Shown here: piece after piece, positions 26,319 to 34,685 of the stretch | Position numbering within the stretch: position 1 is the stretch's first letter | How the letters are laid out: each line of letters starts with the position of its first letter | Origin: 66-474 sp035695065 | GTDB lineage: Bacteria > Pseudomonadota > Gammaproteobacteria > Xanthomonadales > Rhodanobacteraceae | NCBI GenBank assembly: GCA_035695065.1 | Contig: DASSEW010000015.1 | Location: 1 to 42,136, forward strand | Direction of reading: 5' to 3' | Length of the DNA stretch: 42,136 nucleotides | The notes under the pieces: model-generated | The model's input: the letters and a program-made list of their open reading frames with translations, nothing else | Database searches by the model: none | What the model was told of the DNA's origin: nothing | Made by a program: the position numbers and the translations under genes

Positions 26319-26830
26319 GGCGATGCCTCAGCGGTGAGCGCGGCGGCCAGGCGTTCGCGTCCGCGCGCCAGCCGCGACATGACCGTGCCGATCTTCAGTT
26401 GCGTGATCGCGGCGATCTCCTTGTAGGAACACTCCTCGAATTCGCGCAGCACCAGCACCTCGCGATACTCCGAAGGCAGGGTCTCCAGCGCCTGCCGCAC
26501 GGCGCGCGCATCGGCCGCCCGCAACAGCAGCGCTTCCGGATCGGGCGTGTCTTCGTCAGGGCGTTGTTGCACGGTTTCCTTGAAGTCTTCCAGCAGGTGT
26601 TCGCGCGGGGCGCCGCTGCGCATGCTGTAGAAGGTGTTGCGCACGATGGTGAGCAGCCACACCCGCGCATCGCCGCCGCGGAACCCTTCGAAATAGCGGA
26701 ACGCGCGCAGCATGGCTTCCTGGGTGACGTCCTGCGCATCCGCGTCGTTGCGCGCCAGCCAGCGCGCGAGATTGAAGGCGGCATCCAGGTGCCGCATCAC
26801 TTCGGCCTCGAAGCGCGCGCGTGCGTTCAT
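26315..26830 (-). CDS. ECF (extracytoplasmic function) RNA polymerase sigma factor
   Basis: The product is 171 residues. Region 2 includes NLARWLARNDADAQDVTQEA and FRYFEGFRGGDARVWLLTIVRNT. Region 4 includes LPSEYREVLVLREFEECSYKEIAAI with the recognition helix IGTVMSRLARGRERL. There is no sigma-1 or sigma-3 region. The ATG at 26830 is chosen because a candidate -10 element ends at 26877, predicting transcription from about 26870; upstream in-frame ATGs at 26869 and 26968 would then be at or before the transcript start. It likely activates its own promoter and the divergent metallophosphoesterase-cupredoxin pair. The signal is unknown. Confidence 0.92.
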   Translation of the reverse strand: MNARARFEAEVMRHLDAAFNLARWLARNDADAQDVTQEAMLRAFRYFEGFRGGDARVWLLTIVRNTFYSMRSGAPREHLLEDFKETVQQRPDEDTPDPEALLLRAADARAVRQALETLPSEYREVLVLREFEECSYKEIAAITQLKIGTVMSRLARGRERLAAALTAEASP

Positions 26831-26876
26831 GCGGGGTGGTTCTGCGAGCGCGAGGTGCGGGGCATCCATCGAGCCC

Positions 26877-26905
26877 AAGACCGCCGCTGCCGCGGATTTA
26901 TTCCC
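26877..26905 (-). promoter_or_regulatory. Candidate ECF-type promoter for the sigma/anti-sigma operon
   Basis: Read on the minus strand: GGGAATAAA (26905-26897), 13 bases, then CGGTCTT (26883-26877). The -35 shape (GGAAT) is typical of ECF promoters. The same two elements with the same 13-base spacing occur on the plus strand, sharing a perfect inverted repeat. Confidence 0.65.
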
Positions 26906-26927
26906 GCAACGGCAGGGCGGGAATAAA
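26897..26927. repeat. Perfect 11-bp inverted repeat joining the two divergent promoters
   Basis: TTTATTCCCGC (26897-26907) and GCGGGAATAAA (26917-26927) are separated by nine bases. Each arm carries one outward-facing -35 element, so the palindrome is better explained by paired promoters than by a repressor site, though both are possible. Confidence 0.85.
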
Positions 26928-26947
26928 CGCCGCGCCTTGCCGGTATC
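26919..26947 (+). promoter_or_regulatory. Candidate ECF-type promoter for the metallophosphoesterase-cupredoxin pair
   Basis: GGGAATAAA (26919-26927), 13 bases, then CGGTATC (26941-26947). It ends 45 bases before the ATG of the downstream gene. It mirrors the promoter of the divergent ECF sigma gene element for element. Confidence 0.65.
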
Positions 26948-26991
26948 GCACCCGGCAAGCGGTTCCATTCCTCACCCACGGGCACACCCTC

Positions 26992-27936
26992 ATGAGCGAT
27001 CACGAACACGACAAGGCGCCTTCGCGGCGCGAATTCCTGGAATGCATGGCCTGGGCGGGCGCGGGCGCGCTCTGGCTGATGAAGGGCGGCGTGGCGAACG
27101 CCACCACGCTGGCCGCCGGCGCGCATCGCGTGGCCGGCGCGAAGGACGCCACCTTCAGTTTCGTGCAGATCAGCGACAGCCATATCGGCTTCCACAAGGC
27201 GCCCAATCCCGATCCGGTTGCCACCTTGCGCGAAACCATCGCTCAGATCAATGCGCAGCCGCGCCGGCCGGATTTCGTCATGCACACCGGCGACCTCACC
27301 CATCTTTCGAAACCCGATCAGTTCGACACCGTGGCCGAGGTGCTGAAGGAAGCGAAAACGAAGGTGTTCTTCATCCCCGGCGAGCATGACGTGATCGGCG
27401 ACAACGGCAAGGCGTTCTTCGCGCGCTTCGGCGCAGGCGCCGGCGGCAACGGCTGGTACAGCTTCGATCATCACGGCGTGCATTTCATCGCCCTGGTCAA
27501 CGTGCTGAACCTGCAGGCCGGCGGGCTCGGCTATCTCGGCCCGGAACAGATCGCCTGGCTGAAACAGGATGTCGCGAGCCTCGCGGACAGTACGCCGATC
27601 GTGGTGTTCGCGCACATGCCAATGTGGTCGCTGTACCTCGCCTGGGACTGGGGCACGCAGGATGCCGGGCAGGCACTGGACCTGCTGAAGCGCTTCGGTT
27701 CGGTGACGGTGTTGAACGGGCACATCCACCAGATCCAGCAGAAGGTGGAAGGCCAGGTCACGTTCTACACCGCGCGTTCGACCGCGTACCCGCAGCCCGC
27801 GCCCGGCGAGGGCCCGGCGCCGGGCCCGCTACAGAGCGTGCCGCCCGGACAGTTGCACCGCTATCTCGGTTTACGCGACGTGCGCCACGTGCGCGGTTCG
27901 CAAGCCATTGCCGTCACCGACGTCGCGCTCGGCTGA
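26992..27936 (+). CDS. Exported calcineurin-like metallophosphoesterase
   Basis: The product is 314 residues. A twin-arginine-like leader (SRREFLECMAWAGAGALWL, 11-29) suggests export by the Tat system. Metal and catalytic residues of the calcineurin fold are visible: SDSH (Asp62, His64), TGDLTH (Asp101), PGEHD (130-133), FAHMP (His208) and NGHIH (His244, His246). The usual GNHD motif has Glu131 in place of Asn, an unusual change next to the catalytic His132. The family hydrolyses phosphomono- or diesters with a two-metal centre; the substrate is unknown. The start at 26992 fits the candidate promoter ending at 26947; the frame runs upstream into that promoter and is not used. It is followed 26 bases later by a cupredoxin gene, and the two likely form one transcript. 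Confidence 0.9.
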   Translation: MSDHEHDKAPSRREFLECMAWAGAGALWLMKGGVANATTLAAGAHRVAGAKDATFSFVQISDSHIGFHKAPNPDPVATLRETIAQINAQPRRPDFVMHTGDLTHLSKPDQFDTVAEVLKEAKTKVFFIPGEHDVIGDNGKAFFARFGAGAGGNGWYSFDHHGVHFIALVNVLNLQAGGLGYLGPEQIAWLKQDVASLADSTPIVVFAHMPMWSLYLAWDWGTQDAGQALDLLKRFGSVTVLNGHIHQIQQKVEGQVTFYTARSTAYPQPAPGEGPAPGPLQSVPPGQLHRYLGLRDVRHVRGSQAIAVTDVALG

Positions 27937-27962
27937 GCGCGCACGCATCGCGAGGATCGATC

Positions 27963-28292
27963 ATGTTCAAGAAATTCCTGCTGCTCGCTATGCTCGCGCT
28001 GCCGCTCGCCGTTGCGCCGGCGCAGCCGGCGAAGACCGCGACCGCCTACAAGGTGGAGATCCGCAATTTCCAGTTCATGCCCGCGCGACTGACCGTGCCG
28101 GTCGGCGCGCAGGTCACCTGGACCAACAAGGACGAGGAGCCGCACGTGGTGGTCAGTGCCGGCGGGCAGTTCCCGCAATCGCCCGGGCTCGACACCGGCG
28201 ACAGCTATCACACCACGTTTGCCAGGCCCGGCACCTATACCTACTTCTGCTCGATCCATCCGCAGATGGTGGGGACGATCGTGGTGAAATGA
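27963..28292 (+). CDS. Periplasmic cupredoxin (plastocyanin/amicyanin-like)
   Basis: The product is 109 residues with a signal peptide (about 1-20, ending VAPAQPA). The mature part is a single cupredoxin fold, VEIRNFQFMPARLTVPVGAQ through TYTYFCSIHPQMVGTIVV. Type 1 copper ligands are all present: His61 (EEPHVVV), Cys96, His99 and Met102. It probably carries electrons or binds copper in the periplasm. Its position after the metallophosphoesterase and opposite an ECF sigma factor suggests a stress- or metal-inducible role. GAGGATCG before the ATG is a moderate ribosome site. Confidence 0.93.
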   Translation: MFKKFLLLAMLALPLAVAPAQPAKTATAYKVEIRNFQFMPARLTVPVGAQVTWTNKDEEPHVVVSAGGQFPQSPGLDTGDSYHTTFARPGTYTYFCSIHPQMVGTIVVK

Positions 28293-28306
28293 TCGAGCGA
28301 GTGGAG

Positions 28307-28335
28307 CGGGGCACCCGTCGCGCGCGGATGCCCCG
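28307..28335. terminator. Hairpin between convergent cupredoxin and PepSY genes
   Basis: CGGGGCA and TGCCCCG are 7-base inverted arms around a 15-base loop. There is no T-run, so terminator function is uncertain. Confidence 0.35.
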
Positions 28336-28343
28336 ATGCGTGA

Positions 28344-28886
28344 TCAGCCGGCGCTCTGTTTGGTTTGCGCGGCCTTGATCTGCCCGTCGTGCATGGAGAC
28401 TTTGTAGTGCGCGACGTTCTGGCCCTGCTGCACCACATCCACGACCACGTGCGCGTTGGAGCCGCTGCCCATTGATGTGGCTTCCATCGCCGTGCCGTTG
28501 CCCACGCGCTCGGCCTGCGCCAGCGCCATGGAGAGGCTCAGCTTGCTCTGGTCCAGGGCGTGTGCGCCTTTTGCATCCTCGCCCTTGGCCTTGCTGGTTC
28601 CCAGCACCTTGCCGTTGTCCGGATCAATCCGCACTTCCGTCGGTGCGTGGTTGCGCAGCACGTCGACTTCGTACCAGTTGCCCTGCTTGCCTGCTTCGAA
28701 GCCGAAGGCATACGCGCGCCCACCCGCTTGCTCCGCAATCTGCACGGCGTGCGTCGGCGTCACCGACGCGTGGACCACGGCGGCGGCTTCAGCGCGATCC
28801 TCGGCATCCAGTTCCGCCGCGGCAGCGACGGTGCTGGCGCCCAACGCAATGGCTACGGCGATCATCAAGGTCGAATTTCGAATCAT
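28344..28886 (-). CDS. Secreted PepSY-domain protein
   Basis: The product is 180 residues with a signal peptide (about 1-25, AIALGASTVAAAAE). AAGGAGAACACC just upstream of the ATG decides this start over an in-frame ATG seven codons earlier. Two PepSY-like units are visible: SVTPTHAVQIAEQAGGRAYAFGFE with NWYEVDVL, and LSLSMALAQAERVGNGTAMEATSM with VVVDVVQQGQNVAHYKVSMHDGQI. PepSY domains are small extracytoplasmic modules thought to inhibit or chaperone proteases, or to respond to metals. The partner is unknown. A -10-like TGTATA lies about 15-20 bases upstream of the start. It converges with the cupredoxin gene. Confidence 0.85.
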   Translation of the reverse strand: MIRNSTLMIAVAIALGASTVAAAAELDAEDRAEAAAVVHASVTPTHAVQIAEQAGGRAYAFGFEAGKQGNWYEVDVLRNHAPTEVRIDPDNGKVLGTSKAKGEDAKGAHALDQSKLSLSMALAQAERVGNGTAMEATSMGSGSNAHVVVDVVQQGQNVAHYKVSMHDGQIKAAQTKQSAG

Positions 28887-29016
28887 GGTGTTCTCCTTTC
28901 TATACAATCGACTCGATCGTGCGCGGCGCGCCTTTGCCCTCGCTTAGCCAGCGCGTGGGCATGCCGTGGAGAACAACACGGGTTCAGATCCGCGTAACGA
29001 ATCTCGCGAAGCGGTG

Positions 29017-32000
29017 CTAGCGATGTGAGCGACGCGTCAGCAGTGCATACAGCGCCGGCATCGCCAACAGCACCAGCGGCACCTGCACCAGCATGCCGGC
29101 GATGATCGCGATCGCCAGCGGCTGCTGCATCTGCGAACCCTGGCCGATCGCCAGCGCCAGCGGCAGCAGGGTGAGGATCGCCGCGATCGTGGACATCAGG
29201 ATCGGGCGCATGCGATTACGGCCGGCTTCCAGCAGCGCCTGCCGTTGCGCGCGCCTGGGATCCTCGCGCCAGGTTTCCGCCTGTTCGCGCTCGAGTTCCT
29301 GGTACTCGGAGAAATAGAAGATCGCGATCTCGGTGACGATGCCGACGATCATGGTCATGCCCATCATCGCGGAAATGTTGAGTTCGATGCCGGTGATCCA
29401 CAGGCCGATGAACACCGCGCAGATCGCCAGCAGCGGCATCAGCAGCACCGAAATCGCCACGCGGAAACTTTCGTAGATGAACAGCAGCAGCGTGAACACC
29501 AGCGCGATCGCCGCGAGCAGCACCAGCTCCAGCCCGTGGAACGCCTGCTGCTGCTGCTGGTACAAACCGCCGAGCTGGTAATACATGCCGGGCGGCAATT
29601 CACCGCGCGCGTCCAGCACCTTGCGCACGTCGACGATGGTGGAACCCAGGTCGCGGCCGCTGATGCGTCCGGTCACGGCGACCATGCGCTTCAGGTTCTC
29701 GCGATCGATCTCCGGCTGCCCGTGCTGCACGTGCAGGGTCGCGACGTGCGACAGCGGGAACACGTGGCCGTTGCCATCGCTGATCGGCAACTGCTCCAGT
29801 TGCTCGATGCGCGCGCGCGAAGATGGCGGCAGCCACACGCGCACGCCGATCATCTTCGGTCCCTGCGGCAGTTCGGCGGCCTGCGTGCCGGCCACGGCCG
29901 CGGAAACCTGGTCGGCCACGCTCTGCGGGTCCACGCCGGCCAGCGCTGCCTTGACCGGATCCACCTGCACCTGCAGCGCGTCGCCGGCGGGCACGACGCC
30001 GTCCAGCACGCCGACGACGCCGTTGATCTTGCCCAGTTGCGCGGCGACTTTCTTCGCGGTCGCGTCCAGCACCGCCGGATCGTCCGCGTACAACTTCACT
30101 TCGATCGGCTCCGGCACTTCGGTGAGATCGCCGATCAGGTCTTCCATCAATTGCGCGAGATCGATGTCCAGCCCCGGCACCTGGCGCTCCACCTTGGTGC
30201 GGATGTCGTCCATCACGTCGTCGATCGGCGGGCGATGGCCACTTTTCAAACGGATGAAAAAATCGCCGGTGTTGGCTTCGGTCAACCCGCCACCCAGTTG
30301 CAATCCGGTACGCCTCGAATAGGTGTCCACGTACGGATTGGCCTGGATGATCGCCTCGACTTTCGTCAGCAGGCGATTGGTCTCCTCGAGCGAAGTACTG
30401 GGCGGTGCGACGTAATCCAGGATGAAGCCGCCCTCGTCCATGTGCGGCATGAAGCCGGTGCCGACCGACTTGTAGGCGATGAAGCCCAGGATGAGCAGCG
30501 GGATCACGCCGAGCAGCAGCAGCGCGGGCTTGCCCAGCACGCGCTGCAACGCGCGCTCGTAGCCGTGCAGCGTGCGTTGCGCGAAGCGGCCGGGCGGATG
30601 TTCACGCGCGTGGCGCTCGTCGATGAAGCGCTCCGCCAGCAGCGGCACCGCCACCCATGCGAGCAGATAGGAAATCACCAGTGCGCTCGCCATCGTCAGC
30701 GACAACGCCTTGAAGAACGCGCCGGTCACGCCGGTGAGGAAGGCCAGCGGCAGGAAGATCACGATGGTGGCGAGCGACGATCCGGTCAGCGGCCGCGTGA
30801 ATTCCCACGCCGCGCCGGCGATGCGCTCGTGCACGTGGCCGGCTGCGCTGCCCAGCCGGCGCATGATGTGCTCCAGCATCACGATCACGTCGTCGATGAT
30901 CAACCCGACCGCCGCGGCCATGCCGCCGAGCGTCATCATGTTGAAGCTCATGTGCAGCACGGACAGCAGCAGCACGGTGATCGCCAGCGTGCCCGGCACC
31001 ACCAGCATCGCGATGAAGATCACCCGCGTGTTGCGCAGGAACACGAACAGCACCAAACCCGCCAGCACGATGCCGATCAGGATTGCATCGCGCACGCTGC
31101 CCGCGGCGCCGCGCACCAGCTGCGTCTGGTCGTACCAGGCCGCGATCTTCACGCCCTTCGGGATCTGCGACTTGTAGCCGTCCAGCCGCGCCTTGACGTC
31201 GGCCACCATCTGCACGCTATTCGCCGCCGGCTGCTGGTAGACCTGCATCAGCACCGCCGGCTGGCCGTCCGCGTTCACGCGCACCCACTGCGGCTGTTCG
31301 CCCAGTGCCACCTTCGCGACATCGGCGACCTTCACCACGCCATGCGTATCCGCGCGCAGCACGATGTTGCCTAACGCCTGGATGCTGGTCGGCTGGTTGT
31401 CGGCCAGCATCAGGAACAGCTTGTAATGATCGGTGAGCCGGCCCAGCGCGGAGATGTCGGCCGCGCGGCCGACCGCGCGCACCACGTCGTCCATCGTCAG
31501 TCCCTGCGCGCGCAGTTTGTCGGCGTCCACGTCGATGTGGTATTCGCCGATCGCGCCGCCCTGCACGTTGACGCGCGCCACCCCGTTCACACCGGAGAGC
31601 AGCGGCCGCAACTGGTATTGCGCGAGGTCGTACAACTGCGTGGGCGAAAGCGCCTTCGAACGCAGGCTGTAGGCGAGGATCGGGAAGACGGTCGGATCGA
31701 GGCGTTCGGTCGAAATGCGCGTGCCACTGGGCAGATCCGCCAGCACTTCACCGGCGGCGGCGTTGACGTCGAGGAAGGCGCGGCTCATGTCCTCGCCCCA
31801 GTCGAAGGTGACGTTGATCTCGGCGCTGCCCCGGCTGGTGGCCGAGCGCACGTCGCGCACGCCGCGCACGCGGCGGATCGCTTCTTCCACCGGCGTGGTC
31901 ACCGCGACCACCATCTGGTCGGCCGGGCGGTCGCCGGCGTCGAGCGTCACGCGCACGCGCGGGAACGACACATCCGGGAACAGCGACACCGGCAGGGTCA

Positions 32001-32100
32001 GCGCAGCCATCACGCCGCCCAGCGCCAGGATCAGGCACAGGAACAGCAGCGAGCGCCGATGCGCATGCATCCACAGCGTGGCCGTCATGCGGGCGCTCAT
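29017..32100 (-). CDS. RND-family efflux pump inner-membrane transporter
   Basis: The product is 1,027 residues, the usual RND length. It has an N-terminal membrane helix (about 17-36), a large periplasmic loop, a helix bundle (about 338-530), a second periplasmic loop, and a final helix bundle (about 855-1020). The proton-relay helix carries GLIIDDVIVMLEH with Asp403-Asp404, equivalent to the AcrB Asp407/408 pair. The lack of the CusA-type metal methionines and the DD pair argue for small-molecule (HAE-like) rather than heavy-metal export. It starts with a four-base ATGA overlap with the adaptor gene, so outer-membrane factor, adaptor and pump form one operon. No regulator adjoins it. Substrates cannot be predicted. 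Confidence 0.93.
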   Translation of the reverse strand: MSARMTATLWMHAHRRSLLFLCLILALGGVMAALTLPVSLFPDVSFPRVRVTLDAGDRPADQMVVAVTTPVEEAIRRVRGVRDVRSATSRGSAEINVTFDWGEDMSRAFLDVNAAAGEVLADLPSGTRISTERLDPTVFPILAYSLRSKALSPTQLYDLAQYQLRPLLSGVNGVARVNVQGGAIGEYHIDVDADKLRAQGLTMDDVVRAVGRAADISALGRLTDHYKLFLMLADNQPTSIQALGNIVLRADTHGVVKVADVAKVALGEQPQWVRVNADGQPAVLMQVYQQPAANSVQMVADVKARLDGYKSQIPKGVKIAAWYDQTQLVRGAAGSVRDAILIGIVLAGLVLFVFLRNTRVIFIAMLVVPGTLAITVLLLSVLHMSFNMMTLGGMAAAVGLIIDDVIVMLEHIMRRLGSAAGHVHERIAGAAWEFTRPLTGSSLATIVIFLPLAFLTGVTGAFFKALSLTMASALVISYLLAWVAVPLLAERFIDERHAREHPPGRFAQRTLHGYERALQRVLGKPALLLLGVIPLLILGFIAYKSVGTGFMPHMDEGGFILDYVAPPSTSLEETNRLLTKVEAIIQANPYVDTYSRRTGLQLGGGLTEANTGDFFIRLKSGHRPPIDDVMDDIRTKVERQVPGLDIDLAQLMEDLIGDLTEVPEPIEVKLYADDPAVLDATAKKVAAQLGKINGVVGVLDGVVPAGDALQVQVDPVKAALAGVDPQSVADQVSAAVAGTQAAELPQGPKMIGVRVWLPPSSRARIEQLEQLPISDGNGHVFPLSHVATLHVQHGQPEIDRENLKRMVAVTGRISGRDLGSTIVDVRKVLDARGELPPGMYYQLGGLYQQQQQAFHGLELVLLAAIALVFTLLLFIYESFRVAISVLLMPLLAICAVFIGLWITGIELNISAMMGMTMIVGIVTEIAIFYFSEYQELEREQAETWREDPRRAQRQALLEAGRNRMRPILMSTIAAILTLLPLALAIGQGSQMQQPLAIAIIAGMLVQVPLVLLAMPALYALLTRRSHR

Positions 32101-33176
32101 TGCGCGGTCTTCACCGCATCGCCATCGGACAACTCATACGCACCGAGCGTCACCACTGGCGCGTGTGCATCCAGCTTGCCCTGCACGCCGACCGGATCGC
32201 CCGCGGGCGAGACGACCTGCACGTCCACGCGTTGCGCCTTGCCGCGCTCGATCTGGAAAATGTAAATGCCCTTCTCATCGTTCAACAGCGCGTCCCGTGG
32301 CACCGCCCAGGCCTGGAGCTGGGCCACGGCGATCTTGCCGGAGAGCGCGCTGCCCGCGGCCAATCCTGCCGGATCGTTGACGCTCGCCAGCACTTCCACG
32401 AGGTGCGATTGCGGATCCACCGCATCGGCCACGCTGACGACGTTGCCGTGCAGCGCCGTGTTGCCATACACCGCATTGAGCACCGCCGGCATCCCGGGGT
32501 GGATGCGCGAAGCCTGCTGCGGCTCCACGCCGAGCAGCGCGGCGAGCGCGCCCTGAGGCGTGAACTCGATGAGTTTCGCGCCCGCGGCCACGCGCTCGCC
32601 CAGTTGCACGTCCAGCGCGGTGACCACGCCGTCGGCAGGCGCCTCCAGCGTGGTGACCGCCTGCGCACCGCCGAGCTTGGCTTGCGCAGCCAGTGCGGAT
32701 TGCGCATCGGCCAGCGCCTTGCGCGCGGTGTCCAGTTGCGAATTGGTGGCGAGCTTCTCGTCATGCAGCCGCTGCGTGCGCGCGAGTTCATCGCGCGCCT
32801 GATTCACCGTGTTCACGGCCTGCTGGTAGGTGCTGACCGTGCTCGGATCGGTGGCGATGCGCAGCAGCGGCTGACCCTTGTGCACGCGCCGTCCCGGCGT
32901 GACCTCGGCCGCCACGATCTGCCCGGCCTGCGGTAGCGTCAATGCTTGCGCGCGACGCGTGTCGCCGCTCAAGGTGCCGTAGGCTTCGACATAGTTGTTG
33001 AAGGCTTGGCGCACCGGCATCGTGCTGCCCACCGCGACCGGCGCCTGCGCCGCTTCGTCGGACGAGGTGCCGCCTGAGCAGGCGGCCAGCAGCAACATCA
33101 GTCCGCCGATGAGCGCCCATGAAGGCGGACAAGCAGCAGGGTGGCGGGTCTTGATCTTCATGGCTTTCATTTGCAT
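32097..33176 (-). CDS. RND efflux periplasmic adaptor (membrane fusion protein), lipoprotein
   Basis: The product is about 359 residues. Three in-frame starts (33176, 33170, 33161) fit; the first is given but the choice is not firm. A lipobox LLAAC (Cys33 counted from the first start) predicts lipid anchoring. The lipoyl/biotinyl-like halves (LTLPQAGQIVAAEVTPGRRVHKGQ and LEAPADGVVTALDVQLGERV) flank a coiled-coil hairpin rich in Gln and Ala. A beta-barrel and membrane-proximal domain follow. It should bridge the pump and the outer-membrane channel. It begins 11 bases after the channel gene and overlaps the pump gene. Confidence 0.9.
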   Translation of the reverse strand: MQMKAMKIKTRHPAACPPSWALIGGLMLLLAACSGGTSSDEAAQAPVAVGSTMPVRQAFNNYVEAYGTLSGDTRRAQALTLPQAGQIVAAEVTPGRRVHKGQPLLRIATDPSTVSTYQQAVNTVNQARDELARTQRLHDEKLATNSQLDTARKALADAQSALAAQAKLGGAQAVTTLEAPADGVVTALDVQLGERVAAGAKLIEFTPQGALAALLGVEPQQASRIHPGMPAVLNAVYGNTALHGNVVSVADAVDPQSHLVEVLASVNDPAGLAAGSALSGKIAVAQLQAWAVPRDALLNDEKGIYIFQIERGKAQRVDVQVVSPAGDPVGVQGKLDAHAPVVTLGAYELSDGDAVKTAQ

Positions 33177-33187
33177 TGATTCGCGGA

Positions 33188-34543
33188 TCACGGCTTTTGG
33201 TCTTTCGACGCATCGGGCCACGCACCGACCAGCGCATCCAGCGCGATCGCCTGCTCGTCGGCGGTCTGCTGCAGCGTGAGCAGGTCGGTATCTGCGGTCA
33301 GTGAACTGGCGCGGATGGAAAGATAGGTCGGCCAGTCCAGCAGGCCGTTGTCGAAGGCGCGCTGCGCGGCATCGCGCGCTCGCGCCAGTTGCTCGGCGTG
33401 CGCACGCAGCGCGGGGAACTGCGCATCGAAGCCTTGCACCTGCTTCAGCAGCAGCACGACGTTGTTGCGGTCGGCCTGCACGCGCGATTCGTATTCGTCG
33501 TGCAGCTTCTGCCGGGTGGCGCGCTCGATCGCGATGTTGCCGCGATTGCCGTCGAACAGCGGCAGCGACAGGCTGACCGACAATCCGGAAGTGTGGATGT
33601 CGCTGGTGTCGCGCGCCCGCACGAAGCCGACCGTGATCGCCGGAAACTGCGCCAGCACCGCCGCACGCAATTTCTGCTGCTGTGATTCGTAGCCGGCCTG
33701 CAGCGCGAGCAGGTCGGGGCGGTGGCGGGTCATCTCCGCGAGCGCCTGCTTCGCCTCCGCGGGATCGGGCTCGACCTTGTAGGGCGCGCCGGTCAGATGC
33801 AGCGGCACCGATTCGTCCAGGCCCAGCAGGTTGTGCAGGTCGTGTTGTGCCTGGTCGAGTTGGCCCTGCGCATCCACCAACCGCTTGTCCACGTCGGCCG
33901 CCGCGTTCAGGCCGGCGCTGGCGCTGTCGTAGGTGAGGTCTCCGGCTTTCAGTGCACGCTCCACGTACTGCTTGATCGGCGCGAGCGCATCGTGTTCGGC
34001 TTGCAGGCGCGCCACCAGTCCGGTGAGCGAATACACCTTGTCGAACTGCGCGCGCGCCTTGGCGATCGTCTGCCACTCGTTCCAGAGCAGGTCCAGATGC
34101 ACCTGGCGCGTGCCGGCTCTCGCGGAAGCCACGCGCGCCGAGCGCGTCAGCAGGTCGCCGAGGTTCCAGGTCAGTCCGAGATTGAACGCCGTGGTGTTTT
34201 CGGATTGATGCGGGTCGGGACGATCGCGCTCGTAACTGACCTGCGGATCGGGCAGCAGGCCGGCGGCGAATGCCTGGGCGCGCGCGATGCCTTCGTCATC
34301 GCGTTGCGAACGCAACTCCGGATTGTTGGCCACCGCCAGCATCGCCACCTCGGTGACGTCCAGTCCGTCGGAGGGATCGAAGCGGTGCTCGCGCAACGCA
34401 GGCACCGGCATGGACGCGGCGGGTACCGTGATGTCCGCGAGTTTCTGTTGGCGCTGCGCGTTGTCCAGCGGCAACGGCCGATAGGTCGCGCAGCCGGCCA
34501 GCAGCGCGGACGCGAGCACCCATGCGAAGTTTCTGGCACGCAT
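33188..34543 (-). CDS. TolC/OprM-like outer-membrane efflux lipoprotein
   Basis: The product is 451 residues. The start MRARNFAWVLASALLAGC gives a lipobox with Cys18, so the protein should be lipid-anchored in the outer membrane like OprM. Two OEP repeats of long helices are visible, with family phrases such as ANNPELRSQRDDEG near the start and LVDAQGQLDQAQHDLHNLLG in the middle. It forms the outer-membrane exit duct of the tripartite pump. It is the first gene of the operon. An upstream extension of the frame to 34726 crosses the REP repeat and the neighbouring promoter and is rejected. Confidence 0.9.
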   Translation of the reverse strand: MRARNFAWVLASALLAGCATYRPLPLDNAQRQQKLADITVPAASMPVPALREHRFDPSDGLDVTEVAMLAVANNPELRSQRDDEGIARAQAFAAGLLPDPQVSYERDRPDPHQSENTTAFNLGLTWNLGDLLTRSARVASARAGTRQVHLDLLWNEWQTIAKARAQFDKVYSLTGLVARLQAEHDALAPIKQYVERALKAGDLTYDSASAGLNAAADVDKRLVDAQGQLDQAQHDLHNLLGLDESVPLHLTGAPYKVEPDPAEAKQALAEMTRHRPDLLALQAGYESQQQKLRAAVLAQFPAITVGFVRARDTSDIHTSGLSVSLSLPLFDGNRGNIAIERATRQKLHDEYESRVQADRNNVVLLLKQVQGFDAQFPALRAHAEQLARARDAAQRAFDNGLLDWPTYLSIRASSLTADTDLLTLQQTADEQAIALDALVGAWPDASKDQKP

Positions 34544-34586
34544 CTTCCAAGCGTGCCTTGGGCTGCTTAGCGGCTGCTTATGACGA

Positions 34587-34630
34587 GTAGGGCGGGCACT
34601 GCCCGCCGCGGCGGACGATGTCCGCCCTAG
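34587..34630. repeat. GTAG-type REPIN between two divergent transcription units
   Basis: GTAG, the hairpin GGCGGGCA-CTGCCCGCC, the hairpin GGCGGAC/GTCCGCC, then CCTAG. It lies between the efflux operon and the membrane-protein operon. Unlike the others it does not touch a stop codon. Confidence 0.8.
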
Positions 34631-34654
34631 GTCAACAAGCTCTGTAAAGGAAGC

Positions 34655-34683
34655 TTGACAGCCCGGGCAGGAGCCCCTAATCT
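34655..34683 (+). promoter_or_regulatory. Sigma-70 promoter of the XRE/S33/NatAB operon
   Basis: A consensus TTGACA (34655-34660), exactly 17 bases, then TAATCT (34678-34683). It is the best promoter seen in the window. Transcription would start near 34690, inside the palindromic operator. Confidence 0.8.
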
Positions 34684-34685
34684 CG

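Noticed and set aside
29245..31374. 709-codon plus-strand open frame opposite the RND pump
   Set aside because: It is His/Gln/Arg-rich shadow sequence without motifs; the minus strand encodes a complete RND transporter.
32097..34076. 659-codon form of the efflux adaptor
   Set aside because: The extra N-terminal part lies in another frame of the outer-membrane factor gene and is Arg-rich; the lipobox marks the start near 33176.
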